A stretch of 64,000 nucleotides of DNA from Sphingobacterium allocomposti. Lineage in GTDB: Bacteria > Bacteroidota > Bacteroidia > Sphingobacteriales > Sphingobacteriaceae. The notes beneath the pieces are model-generated. The model saw only the letters and a program-made list of their open reading frames with translations, searched no databases and had not been told where the DNA came from. Shown here piece after piece: positions 36,917 to 45,377 of the stretch (position 1 is its first letter; each line of letters starts with the position of its first letter). The position numbers and the translations under genes were made by a program. The DNA lies in the NCBI RefSeq assembly GCF_008124885.1, contig NZ_VNHX01000006.1, positions 1 to 64,000 of the forward strand, read 5' to 3'.

Positions 36917-37915
36917 TTGGAGCAACTAGAAAAAAACTTGACGACAATACACATAGGCAATACTCCCGTCCGCAAGTGCAGTACACTTTCGGCACTGTTC
37001 AACACGAACATCTTCATCAAAGAAGAGTTCCATAACCCCGGCATGTCTGCAAAGGATCGGCCAGCGCTCTATATGGTGCAGGATGCGATCGCAAACAACA
37101 AAATACAACCTGGAGGCACCTTTGTCGAAGCCAGCAGCGGCAACACAGGTCTGGGCATTACACTGATTGCCAAATCCTTGGGTTATCGCTCTAAAATATT
37201 TGTGTCTAAAAGCTGTTCCGACGAAAAAATAGATGCTTTGCAGTCGGCGGGGGCAGAGATCGAAATCTGCGAGAACTCCAACGGCCTGCATGACTTTAAT
37301 TCGACACAGTTTCGAGCGCAATCCTACGCTGCTACCAACGATAATGCCTACTTTACCAATCAGTATTACAACACGCAAAATATCCGTGCGCACTACAAAA
37401 GTACGGGGCCTGAGCTGTGGGAGCAAACGCAGGGCAAGATAACGCATTTCATCGCAGGCATCGGCACCGGCGGTACTATATCCGGCGTCGGGAGGTTTTT
37501 AAAAGCACAAAACAAACATATTAAAATATGGGGAGTAGAACCGCGGGGATCGGTTCTGCGCCACTTTCTGAAAAGCGGGAGCATGCCTGACTGCTTACAG
37601 CCGTTCGAGCCCATCGAAGGCATCGGAAGAAACTTTATTCCGGGATCGCTCGATGTCGAAGTTATCGATGATATCTTTCAGGTGGAGAGTGACGACGCCA
37701 AGCAGGCGGCCCGACGATACGCTGCAGAGACGGGTATCCTTATTGGCTTTTCCAGTGCCGCTATTGTCGCCTGTCTTTCGAAATACATGGAGGCGATGCG
37801 CATCGGGAGACATGACCATGTCGTCCTCTTTTTTCCAGATCATGGCAGCCGATACATCAGCAAACTTTATGCCGCCGAAGGGCAGGCGATTCATTATCCT
37901 CAACATATCCTTTAA
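36917..37915 (+). CDS. Cysteine-synthase-like PLP enzyme (CysK/SbnA group)
   Basis: A 332-residue fold-type II PLP enzyme of the O-acetylserine sulfhydrylase/cystathionine-beta-synthase family. The PLP lysine is K46 in NPGMSAKDRPALYM, the phosphate loop is SSGNTGLG (73-80), and GTGGTISG is near 188. The KDRPA form, rather than KDRia, is also seen in SbnA-type enzymes that join an amino acid to a serine-derived aminoacrylate, so the product need not be cysteine. The frame starts with TTG at 36917 and no in-frame ATG precedes it before a stop. First gene of a tight three-gene operon, 8 bp before the next gene. Confidence 0.8.
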   Translation: MEQLEKNLTTIHIGNTPVRKCSTLSALFNTNIFIKEEFHNPGMSAKDRPALYMVQDAIANNKIQPGGTFVEASSGNTGLGITLIAKSLGYRSKIFVSKSCSDEKIDALQSAGAEIEICENSNGLHDFNSTQFRAQSYAATNDNAYFTNQYYNTQNIRAHYKSTGPELWEQTQGKITHFIAGIGTGGTISGVGRFLKAQNKHIKIWGVEPRGSVLRHFLKSGSMPDCLQPFEPIEGIGRNFIPGSLDVEVIDDIFQVESDDAKQAARRYAAETGILIGFSSAAIVACLSKYMEAMRIGRHDHVVLFFPDHGSRYISKLYAAEGQAIHYPQHIL

Positions 37916-37923
37916 CTGTAAAC

Positions 37924-38991
37924 ATGCACACATTCAATGATATTGCTATACCTATCTCCTGGCCAGATCAGACGGCCCGGGGTGACGAAAGGTGGATGGC
38001 CTACCTTAAAAGGATAGGGATTGTAAAAAATCTGAATTTCAAGGTGGGGCACGCTGCTATTCTTCTGATAGATAGCAAGAGCGGTGAGATTCTTTATTTC
38101 GACTTCGGACGTTATCTTGTGCCGCGCGGTTTTGGACGCGCCCGATCCGCCCGCTTTGACCCCAGACTCCGGTTGTCTACAAGGGCCCATCTTACCGGGA
38201 CTAAAGAGATACACAATATAGAAGAAATACTCGACGAGCTTTTTCAAAAAGAGACCGCTACCCACGGCGGCGGGCGGCTTCTCTTTTCCGTATGCCGCGG
38301 TGTTTCGTTCCAGAAAGGAGCAGCATATGCCGAGAAGCTCGTCTCGGAAGGTCCTATCCCCTACGGCGCATTTGCAACCGATAATAACAGCTGCTCCCGA
38401 TTTGTCGCGCAAGTCCTTGCGCAGGCGATGGACAGTACCGATAGGAGACGCCAGCGGATCTGCTATCCCGAATGTATGAAACCGAGCCCGACAAGCAACG
38501 TTGTCAATGCCGCTGAAAGCGCTCAGGTTTTCTGTTACCACGAACACCGTTTGGAGGTTTGGCATATGCGTCGCAGAGATTCCCTTAGATTTCAGTTCGG
38601 CTTACTCAAACAGAACTTTAGCAAAAAGTACGCTGCCCTCCTTGGCGACGATGTAACGGCCGGCATGGTTGCTTGTCCTGAAAGGAAACCCCTTATACCT
38701 GCTACGGCTCAGTGGCTGGGCGGACTGGGCGAAGGAGCATGGCTACATATCGCTAAAAAGACACAATCGCAATATCTAATTTCGAAATACAGCGCCGACG
38801 GCGATTTACAATATACCATAGAAACACTCTGCATACAGCACTTTCACATAGACAGGCCGTATAGCTTTACCTACCACTTTAGCCATACACATTACACCAT
38901 TTTGCAAGAGGATAACTTATTTATCTTCAAATGGAAAGAATCATCAGCAATTGAGTTTAATAATCAAGATAAAATAAAAGCGATATCATAA
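37924..38991 (+). CDS. Papain-like protein of unknown function (DUF6695-like)
   Basis: A 355-residue soluble protein without signal peptide. KVGHAAILLIDSKSGEILYF (His43) and DNNSCSRFVAQVL (Cys157) give the His-before-Cys order of permuted NlpC/P60, LRAT and PPPDE-type papain-like enzymes, so it may be an amidase, acyltransferase or peptidase. This is inference from two motifs. I recall similar Bacteroidota proteins as DUF6695, but am not certain. The C-terminal half (about 190-355) has no recognised domain. It lies between a cysteine-synthase-like gene and a panD-like gene with 8- and 4-bp gaps, so it probably acts in the same pathway. Confidence 0.6.
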   Translation: MHTFNDIAIPISWPDQTARGDERWMAYLKRIGIVKNLNFKVGHAAILLIDSKSGEILYFDFGRYLVPRGFGRARSARFDPRLRLSTRAHLTGTKEIHNIEEILDELFQKETATHGGGRLLFSVCRGVSFQKGAAYAEKLVSEGPIPYGAFATDNNSCSRFVAQVLAQAMDSTDRRRQRICYPECMKPSPTSNVVNAAESAQVFCYHEHRLEVWHMRRRDSLRFQFGLLKQNFSKKYAALLGDDVTAGMVACPERKPLIPATAQWLGGLGEGAWLHIAKKTQSQYLISKYSADGDLQYTIETLCIQHFHIDRPYSFTYHFSHTHYTILQEDNLFIFKWKESSAIEFNNQDKIKAIS

Positions 38992-38995
38992 CTAT

Positions 38996-39364
38996 ATGGA
39001 ATTAACAATTTTAAAAGCAAAAATTCATACCGTCAAAGTAACAGAAGCCAACGTGGCGTACAATGGTTCGATTACTATCGATGCCGATTTATTAGATGCT
39101 GCAGGTATAAAAAAATACGAACAGGTGTATATCAATAACGCGGTCAATGGAAGCCGTATCATGACATACGTGCTCCCTGGCAAACGTGGAAGCGGCGAGG
39201 TCTGCATGAACGGAGGCGCGGCATTGCATGCCAAGGTGGGCGACACGGTTCACATTCTTGCATTTGTCAATATGTCGCCCGAAGAGGCAGACACCTATCA
39301 ACCCACATTGGTTTTCACCGAGGGACAGAATCAGATTAAATCGGTGGAGAAATATACATATTAA
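38996..39364 (+). CDS. panD: Aspartate 1-decarboxylase (PanD)
   Basis: A 122-residue pyruvoyl enzyme making beta-alanine from aspartate. The self-cleavage site is Gly24-Ser25 in YNGSITID, with Lys9 (KAKIH), Arg54 (NGSRI) and Tyr58 at the usual positions. Where most PanD proteins have NGAAAR this one has NGGAAL. The divergence from family consensus and the neighbourhood (no panB or panC) leave open that it is a second, specialised copy feeding beta-alanine to another product rather than to pantothenate. Last gene of the operon, followed by a terminator. Confidence 0.88.
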   Translation: MELTILKAKIHTVKVTEANVAYNGSITIDADLLDAAGIKKYEQVYINNAVNGSRIMTYVLPGKRGSGEVCMNGGAALHAKVGDTVHILAFVNMSPEEADTYQPTLVFTEGQNQIKSVEKYTY

Positions 39365-39368
39365 TGTC

Positions 39369-39404
39369 AAAGGTTGCACGCTTTTATAGGCAGTGCAACC
39401 TTTT
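39369..39404. terminator. Intrinsic terminator after panD
   Basis: AAAGGTTGCAC (39369-39379) pairs with GTGCAACCTTT (39393-39403), 11 bp, then T. The A/T flanks make it usable on both strands. Confidence 0.8.
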
Positions 39405-39472
39405 ATGTTTTAAGTCCTGTATTTTCCCTCGCTTGTTTGCTAACTTTACAAAAAGAGAAAGGCGGAAATGCA

Positions 39473-39865
39473 ATGGCGAAAAGAGATATAGAAACGCTCG
39501 ACGATATCAAGGTGTTGGTGAACACATTTTATGAAAAGGTTCAGCACGACGAACTCATCGGCCCGATCTTCAACGAAAGAATACAGGACCGCTGGCCGGA
39601 GCACCTTGAGAAGATGTATACCTTCTGGCAGACGATCCTGCTGGATGAACACACCTATCAGGGACGCCCTTTTCCTCCACACGCCCAGCTTCCTATACAG
39701 GAGGAACACTTTTCACGATGGCTTACGATCTTTTCGGCCACAGTAGACGATCTCTTCCAAGGCACGCTGGCCGACGAAGCAAAATCCCGGGGACAGAAAA
39801 TGGCCGCTTTGTTCCAGATCAAATTGGAGCATATCCGGCAGTCGCCCTTCCGGCCACTTCTCTGA
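39473..39865 (+). CDS. Group III truncated hemoglobin
   Basis: A 130-residue heme protein. Family features are LVNTFYEKVQHDELIGPIFN, the E-helix stretch KMYTFWQTILLDEHTYQGRPFPPHAQLP, and HFSRWLTIF with the proximal His region. Group III proteins bind O2 or NO; the physiological role is unsettled. The frame is open up to 39374, but ATG at 39473, preceded by GAAAGGCGG, gives the proper N-terminus MAKRDIE. Monocistronic, tail to tail with the peptidase. Confidence 0.85.
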   Translation: MAKRDIETLDDIKVLVNTFYEKVQHDELIGPIFNERIQDRWPEHLEKMYTFWQTILLDEHTYQGRPFPPHAQLPIQEEHFSRWLTIFSATVDDLFQGTLADEAKSRGQKMAALFQIKLEHIRQSPFRPLL

Positions 39866-39870
39866 GCACG

Positions 39871-41265
39871 TTATTTCTGACCAATTTCGTCGATCTGTTG
39901 GTCAAGTAAATATAACAGAGAAGCCAATGCCGCCACACCTGACTGTAATTCCCTTCTGTCCACGGCTTCGAAAACGTCCTTATCCGTATGATGGATGTCG
40001 AAATATCGGTGCGGATCGGGACGGAAGTTGAACATCATTGTGTTGGGAAAATGCTGTCCCCATACCCCTGAATCAACACCGGGACTTCCTGCGAAGAAGC
40101 GGGATACCCAGAACTTTTGTTCAAATAGGGGCTTCCAATGTTGCTGTATCCATGCAACCTTTTCGGCCGACGATTTAATGTCGAAACCGCGCGGCGCAAA
40201 TCCTCCGGCATCGCTTTCTATCGCCGCCACAAGCCGCTCTTTCTTGTCTCTAGCCGCTTCTCCGTATCGGGTCGCCCCATGCACGCCGTTCTCTTCGTTC
40301 ATATAAAAGACTAGTCGGATGGTATGTTTAGGCTTATACCCAAGTTTCATGAGCGTACGTATAGCGTCTAATGTGCCCATGGTACCAGTCCCGTTATCAT
40401 GGGCACCTTCTCCCACATCCCAAGAATCAATATGCCCGCCAATGGTTATAATCTCATCCGGCTTCTCTGATCCGGTCCACTCGGCTATCACATTGTGCGT
40501 ATCTACCATTCCGTTCCAGCGGGATGCATTCTTGATATGTATCCTCGTTTTAGGGTTCTCTTTTAGCACTTCTGACAGCCGGTTGGCAGCGACGGCCGAA
40601 ATGGCCAACGCCGGTATGCTGTCAATTCCTTTAACATAGCGGGTACCACCTGTGTGCGGAAAATCGTCGTCGGGCGACGACGAAAGCGAACGGAAAAGGT
40701 AAGCCACAGCTCCCAATTTTGCAGCTTCGGCAGGGCCTCTACTACGCTGGCTGCTATTTAAGCCATATGCTACTCCTGTCTCGACAATCGACTCGTCCCA
40801 CGGTTTGTTTACGAATACGATCTTCCCAGCCACCGCATCGCCATATCGACGCAATTCACTGAGTAACTCTACTTCGATAACTTCAGCCTCCAAACCGCCT
40901 GCCGGTGTAGCGACCGAGCCTCCCAGGGCCAGCACCTTTAAGGGTTCCCGGGTCGGCAGGATGAACGCCTCTTCTTTAGCTCCCCGCTCCCAGTACGGCA
41001 CCTTTACATCCTGTAAATAGACGCGATCGAAGGGTAGCTCCTGCATGAGCGACCTGGACCACTGCACGGCTTCTCCGGCCTGCGGCGACCCAGCGATCCG
41101 ATGCCCGATCTCCTTCGTTAAATAACGTAGATTTTTATAAGCCTCGCCATCTACAAAGGAGGTGGCATAAATACGTTCCATCATTACGGAGTCTGGATAG
41201 GTTTGGCCCTGGCAGACACAAGATGCTCCACAAAGCAACACAGCAAATATTCCTTTCATGTACAT
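39871..41265 (-). CDS. M28-family zinc aminopeptidase, secreted
   Basis: A 464-residue exported peptidase of the M28/carboxypeptidase Q-like group, with signal peptide ending near CVCQGQ (about 21). A PA-like insert lies around 125-245 (VAGKIVFVNKP). The dizinc site is IGGHIDSWD (His, Asp), AHDNGTG (Asp), NEENG (catalytic and metal Glu) and the late HHTDKD His. It probably removes N-terminal residues from peptides in the periplasm or outside the cell. Monocistronic. Confidence 0.88.
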   Translation of the reverse strand: MYMKGIFAVLLCGASCVCQGQTYPDSVMMERIYATSFVDGEAYKNLRYLTKEIGHRIAGSPQAGEAVQWSRSLMQELPFDRVYLQDVKVPYWERGAKEEAFILPTREPLKVLALGGSVATPAGGLEAEVIEVELLSELRRYGDAVAGKIVFVNKPWDESIVETGVAYGLNSSQRSRGPAEAAKLGAVAYLFRSLSSSPDDDFPHTGGTRYVKGIDSIPALAISAVAANRLSEVLKENPKTRIHIKNASRWNGMVDTHNVIAEWTGSEKPDEIITIGGHIDSWDVGEGAHDNGTGTMGTLDAIRTLMKLGYKPKHTIRLVFYMNEENGVHGATRYGEAARDKKERLVAAIESDAGGFAPRGFDIKSSAEKVAWIQQHWKPLFEQKFWVSRFFAGSPGVDSGVWGQHFPNTMMFNFRPDPHRYFDIHHTDKDVFEAVDRRELQSGVAALASLLYLLDQQIDEIGQK

Positions 41266-41380
41266 TTCGACTTCAGATATGTTCGTTTTTCGTTTTAGCT
41301 TGCATAACCCGCATGGCTCTTCCGGCGCAAATACGGATGTTTTCTATTTAGAATGCTAAACATAAGTATTATTTTTGGAA

Positions 41381-41686
41381 ATGGCTAGATCATTACCAAA
41401 ACCTCCGAAGGAAGTGGATTTACATGCGGATGCTTTCTTGCCCGATCTGGAGGCTTATGAAACCGACGAACTACTCGCAGCATCTCTTACGCTACTTCGG
41501 GAGCAGCTCGACGCCGCCATATATTGGGGATACACCGAAATCCGCTTCGTACACGGCAAAGGAAAAGGCGTATTAAAGCGAGCGGTCTATGAAGAACTCT
41601 CGTACTACAAAGAAAGCGGCGCTATCGCCCGCTACTATCCCTCCTACAAAAATGAAGATATCGTGGTGGTCGTAATCGGTCTATAA
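41381..41686 (+). CDS. Smr-domain protein
   Basis: A 101-residue protein that is essentially one Smr domain: VDLHADAF (the D-L-H-x-D motif), then IRFVHGKGKGVLKRAV (the HGxGxGxL motif). Smr domains act as endonucleases on RNA or branched DNA. It is a stand-alone domain rather than the MutS2 tail. ATG at 41381 is preferred over the in-frame TTG at 41375. TATTTTTG (41370-41377) lies only 4 bp before the ATG. It overlaps the convergent MRJP-like gene by 6 bp. Confidence 0.85.
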   Translation: MARSLPKPPKEVDLHADAFLPDLEAYETDELLAASLTLLREQLDAAIYWGYTEIRFVHGKGKGVLKRAVYEELSYYKESGAIARYYPSYKNEDIVVVVIGL

Positions 41687-42775
41687 GATTTTGACGCGAT
41701 AAACCTGATAAGGGTAGGTTGTCCGATCTTCTCCCCCATTCCATTGTGGGAGCCTGTTAACCTGCGCGCAGGAGAAATAAAGATAGCCATCGCTCCCTAT
41801 CCCCAGAGAATCGGGCCATATGAGGCGGGAGTCCTGAACAACCGTTTCCATTTTACCGCTTGGCGACCAGCGTTTGATACTGTAATCCAATGATGAGGTC
41901 AGGTAAATATTCCCGAGCTTATCAGCTACCAGACCGTGCGTGACAACAGTTTCCCCCATATCTTCCACTTTCGCACGGAGCTCACCTCCGCTCAGCGACT
42001 TATCAGCTAGAAACTTCGTTTCGATCCGGTACAGACGCGTCGCGTTGATCGGTTTAAAATACAAATAACGGTTATCCTTGGTGAGTGCAATTCCGTTGAC
42101 ATTCGACATAAACGGCTTTCCGTCCTTGTCGCGCATCTCGTTCTGTTCATACCGTAAAACTAAAGTGGGATCCGCCTTCGTAAATGCAGAATGCGCCAAA
42201 ACGACGCGTATTTCCTCGGTTTCCAGATCCAAAATGACGAGTCCCGCCTGTCCCGGATCCGAAAGATACGCCAGCTTCCGGCCGGTGTCAACCCGTACAT
42301 CGTTCAGTGCAGAACGGAACTTATCGAGTCCTTCGAAGCGGTACTGTCGGACAACCCGATTTGTAGCCAGATCGATTTGGACAAGTTTAAATTGGCCTTC
42401 GCGGCTTTCGTTTCCGGCCTTGCCAAACACCGAGTTTCCAGCGCCGGGCTTGGAATCCAGCACCCATAATTGGTCGTCGGTATCCACATAGATGTCCTGT
42501 ACGTTAACAAATCCATTTTCATGCCCAGCAGGTCTGTCGTTCCACAGGCTGTCGGGAAACGGAATACGCCCCCCTTCTCTAATTTCCGCCAAGCCCCCAA
42601 TGTAAGGATCTTTCCTCGGAAAAGATACGAATACGCGGTTAGTGCCCGATACACTTACACCTATCGGCTGCGACCTGCCAAAGGATGCGACCACCTCCAA
42701 CCGCGAATCGTACCCCTGTGCTGATGCATGTGCCACAAACGAAAAAGAAAGTAAAAAAAGAAATGTCCTAACCAT
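41681..42775 (-). CDS. MRJP/yellow-family secreted protein
   Basis: A 364-residue exported protein (signal peptide ending AHASAQ, about 19) with a six-bladed beta-propeller pattern. FVNVQDIYVDTDDQLWVLDSKPG, LNDVRVDTGRKLAYLSDPG and GLVADKLGNIYLTSSLDYSIKRW match the major-royal-jelly/yellow family (PF03022). Bacterial members are uncharacterised; gluconolactonase-like hydrolysis is a guess from the fold. Monocistronic, next to the LysR gene on the same strand. Confidence 0.8.
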   Translation of the reverse strand: MVRTFLFLLSFSFVAHASAQGYDSRLEVVASFGRSQPIGVSVSGTNRVFVSFPRKDPYIGGLAEIREGGRIPFPDSLWNDRPAGHENGFVNVQDIYVDTDDQLWVLDSKPGAGNSVFGKAGNESREGQFKLVQIDLATNRVVRQYRFEGLDKFRSALNDVRVDTGRKLAYLSDPGQAGLVILDLETEEIRVVLAHSAFTKADPTLVLRYEQNEMRDKDGKPFMSNVNGIALTKDNRYLYFKPINATRLYRIETKFLADKSLSGGELRAKVEDMGETVVTHGLVADKLGNIYLTSSLDYSIKRWSPSGKMETVVQDSRLIWPDSLGIGSDGYLYFSCAQVNRLPQWNGGEDRTTYPYQVYRVKIL

Positions 42776-42799
42776 GTTCCCGAGTGAATGTTTATATGA

Positions 42800-43705
42800 T
42801 TAAACAGCTTTCCACGGCAGATGTTTTTGCAGGATACCCAGAAAAAGCGTATTGATTTTGCTTTCCTGATGAATATTCCACGCCAACGACAGCGTCGTAC
42901 GCTGAGGAATATCCTGCAGGTCGATAAAGTTCACCTTCGTCGTGTAGCCCCTTTTTAAAGACGCCGGCACAATAGCCACACCGAGGCCCTGTTCCACGAG
43001 GTTAAAGATTGAAAGCGCATTGACGGTACGCAGCGCGACCTGTGGTTCGAAACCGGCATCCCGGAAGATGCTCATCACAAGGTCGTAATAAGAGTGGCTA
43101 TAATCCTTCGAAAACAAAATAAACGGTTCATTCTTCAAAAGGTGGAGTCCATCAAAATTCTCCGGCTGTACGGCAAAATGTCTGGGAACAACCAATGAAA
43201 AATGTTCGGTCAATACCGGAATACAAGTAAGCCCTTTGGGTATCTCATCTACACGGACAAATCCGAAATCCAATTCCCGGCGCAACAACTTATCAATTTG
43301 CGCCCCATTGGAGAGTTCCTGCAGGTCAACATCGATATGCGGATAGTCGTGCTTCAACGTTACGAGCAGCTGCGCCAATATCGACTGTACCGCCGAGCCG
43401 ATAAAACCCAGTCTTAATGCCATTACAGCATGCTGCCCCAAAAGGCGCACCTCCCGTTCCATTTTCCGCACGTGGTGGAACAACGCGTCCACCTCGTCTT
43501 TTAGGTAACGTCCTGCATGCGTTAGCCGGACGTAGTGTTTTCCCCGCTCAAACAACACCGCGCCATAGATATCTTCCATCTGCTTGATCTGCCGGCTAAG
43601 CCCCGGCTGTGAAATAAAAAGACGCTCCGCCGCTTTCCGAAAATGTAATTCTTCAGCCAATACCTGAAAATAAAGATAATGACGCAACTCTATTTGATAA
43701 CCCAT
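42800..43705 (-). CDS. LysR-family transcriptional regulator, probably of hut
   Basis: A 301-residue regulator. The N-terminal helix-turn-helix is ELRHYLYFQVLAEELHFRKAAERLFISQPGLSRQIKQME; the C-terminal part is a LysR substrate domain (LRLGFIGSAVQSILAQLL; IVPASLKRG). ATG at 43705 fits the family; the frame is open to 43756. It is divergent from hutH with 94 bp between, so it most likely controls histidine degradation. The usual hut regulators elsewhere are HutC (GntR type) or HutP. Confidence 0.88.
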   Translation of the reverse strand: MGYQIELRHYLYFQVLAEELHFRKAAERLFISQPGLSRQIKQMEDIYGAVLFERGKHYVRLTHAGRYLKDEVDALFHHVRKMEREVRLLGQHAVMALRLGFIGSAVQSILAQLLVTLKHDYPHIDVDLQELSNGAQIDKLLRRELDFGFVRVDEIPKGLTCIPVLTEHFSLVVPRHFAVQPENFDGLHLLKNEPFILFSKDYSHSYYDLVMSIFRDAGFEPQVALRTVNALSIFNLVEQGLGVAIVPASLKRGYTTKVNFIDLQDIPQRTTLSLAWNIHQESKINTLFLGILQKHLPWKAV

Positions 43706-43799
43706 GGTTATTAAGAATTGATAAAATTGATATTTATAATTATTAAAGGTAGGCATTAAATTTGGTCAATTTGAACTTATTTGATGTATACCTTTAAAG
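43706..43799. promoter_or_regulatory. lysR-hutH divergent control region
   Basis: AT-rich, 94 bp. TAAATTTG (43757-43764) is a possible -7 box for hutH. AATTGATA (43716-43723) and AATTGATA (43725-43732) form a direct repeat and could belong to a LysR site. No -33 element at the right distance was seen. Confidence 0.35.
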
Positions 43800-45377
43800 A
43801 TGAACGCCATGCATACCTTCCAATATGGAATAGACCATCTCACGAGTAATATAGCTATTAGGCTCGCGCGGGGACAACTGCGGGGAGTTATCTCCGACGC
43901 AGCTAAACAGGCCATTGCCCAGAGCGCCGCACACGTCGAGAACATCGTGCAGTCTCAACAAACGGTTTACGGGATTAATACCGGATTTGGCCCCCTTTGT
44001 ACGACGCTCATTGATGTGCACGATACACGGAAACTTCAGGAAAACATCCTAAAAAGCCATGCCGTTGGCGTTGGCGCCCCCATAGAAAGGCTGCTATCTA
44101 AGCTCATGCTTATTCTGAAGATTCACGCCTTAGCAAAAGGATATTCGGGTGTACAGTGGTCTACGGTCGAACGTATGTTGTGGCACGTGGACAATGACAT
44201 CATTCCGGTGGTACCCCAGCAAGGATCGGTAGGCGCCTCTGGCGACCTTGCGCCCCTGTCACATCTTTTTCTTCCCCTGATTGGCTTGGGGAAAGTATGG
44301 AACGGTGAAAAGACAGTAGATACGGTTTCTGTCTTACAAGCGAATGGTCTGCGGCCTCTCTCTCTAGGAGCCAAGGAAGGGTTGGCTCTTATTAATGGTA
44401 CGCAATTTATGGCCGCACACGGGGTACTCGCTGTGGCGGATATGCATAATTTGCTGACCAATGCCGATCTTATCGCAGTCTTAATGCTCGAGGGGCTTAA
44501 TGGATCCATAAAACCTTTTTCGGAGGAACTACATGCCTTACGGCCACATCGCGGCAACCAGTATGTGGCCGGTACGATCTTCAACCTATTGCAGGGATCA
44601 GGCATCGTCGAATCGCATAAAAACTGTTCACGGGTGCAGGACCCTTATTCTTTACGGTGCATACCGCAGATACACGGAGCGTCCCGACAGGCGTGGCTCC
44701 ATCTTAAAGATGCCGTCGAGACCGAAATTAACTCCGTCACGGACAACCCTATCATCATTAACAGCGAATTGACGATCAGCGGCGGGAGCTTTCACGGACA
44801 GCCCATAGCGCTGCCTATGGACTATGCTACTTTGGCTACGGCCGAAATCGGCAACGTTTCCGACCGAAGGGTGTACCTTTCGTTGGAAGGAGATGTCGCG
44901 GGCGTTCCGAAGCTTCTCCTCCGTTCCACCGGCCTAAACTCCGGCTTTATGATCCTGCAATACACCACAGCAGCACTTGCCAGCGAGAATAAAAGCCTCT
45001 GCTTTCCGGCGAGTGCCGATAGTATCCCCACCTCATTGGGCCAAGAAGACCATGTGAGTATGGGTGCGATAAGCGGACGCAAGCTGCGGCAGGTGATCGA
45101 CAACGTTGGCCGCATACTAAGTATAGAGTTGCTCTGCGCTGCGCAGGCTGTAGACTTTCATCGCCCATTGCGGTCGACTCCCATCATTGAAGCGGTTCAT
45201 CAGGAAATCCGCCGGCAGATCCCGCACATAGAAGAAGATCAAATCATGGAAAACATACTGCAGTCGGCCCATGATCTCGTTCGCTCCGGCACGTTGGTCC
45301 AGCTGGCCGAGCGTGTAGCTGCGGCCGATGGCGTCCCCTATCATGGCCACCACGCTTCACTTTTCAACAACTTTTAA
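43800..45377 (+). CDS. hutH: Histidine ammonia-lyase
   Basis: A 525-residue enzyme converting histidine to urocanate and ammonia. The MIO cofactor forms from Ala146-Ser147-Gly148 in SVGASGDLAPLSH. NGTQFMAAHG and DNPIIINSE with SGGSFHGQPIALPMD are family blocks. ATG at 43800 and 43809 are both possible. First gene of hutHIUG; its stop is directly followed by the hutI start. Confidence 0.95.
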   Translation: MNAMHTFQYGIDHLTSNIAIRLARGQLRGVISDAAKQAIAQSAAHVENIVQSQQTVYGINTGFGPLCTTLIDVHDTRKLQENILKSHAVGVGAPIERLLSKLMLILKIHALAKGYSGVQWSTVERMLWHVDNDIIPVVPQQGSVGASGDLAPLSHLFLPLIGLGKVWNGEKTVDTVSVLQANGLRPLSLGAKEGLALINGTQFMAAHGVLAVADMHNLLTNADLIAVLMLEGLNGSIKPFSEELHALRPHRGNQYVAGTIFNLLQGSGIVESHKNCSRVQDPYSLRCIPQIHGASRQAWLHLKDAVETEINSVTDNPIIINSELTISGGSFHGQPIALPMDYATLATAEIGNVSDRRVYLSLEGDVAGVPKLLLRSTGLNSGFMILQYTTAALASENKSLCFPASADSIPTSLGQEDHVSMGAISGRKLRQVIDNVGRILSIELLCAAQAVDFHRPLRSTPIIEAVHQEIRRQIPHIEEDQIMENILQSAHDLVRSGTLVQLAERVAAADGVPYHGHHASLFNNF

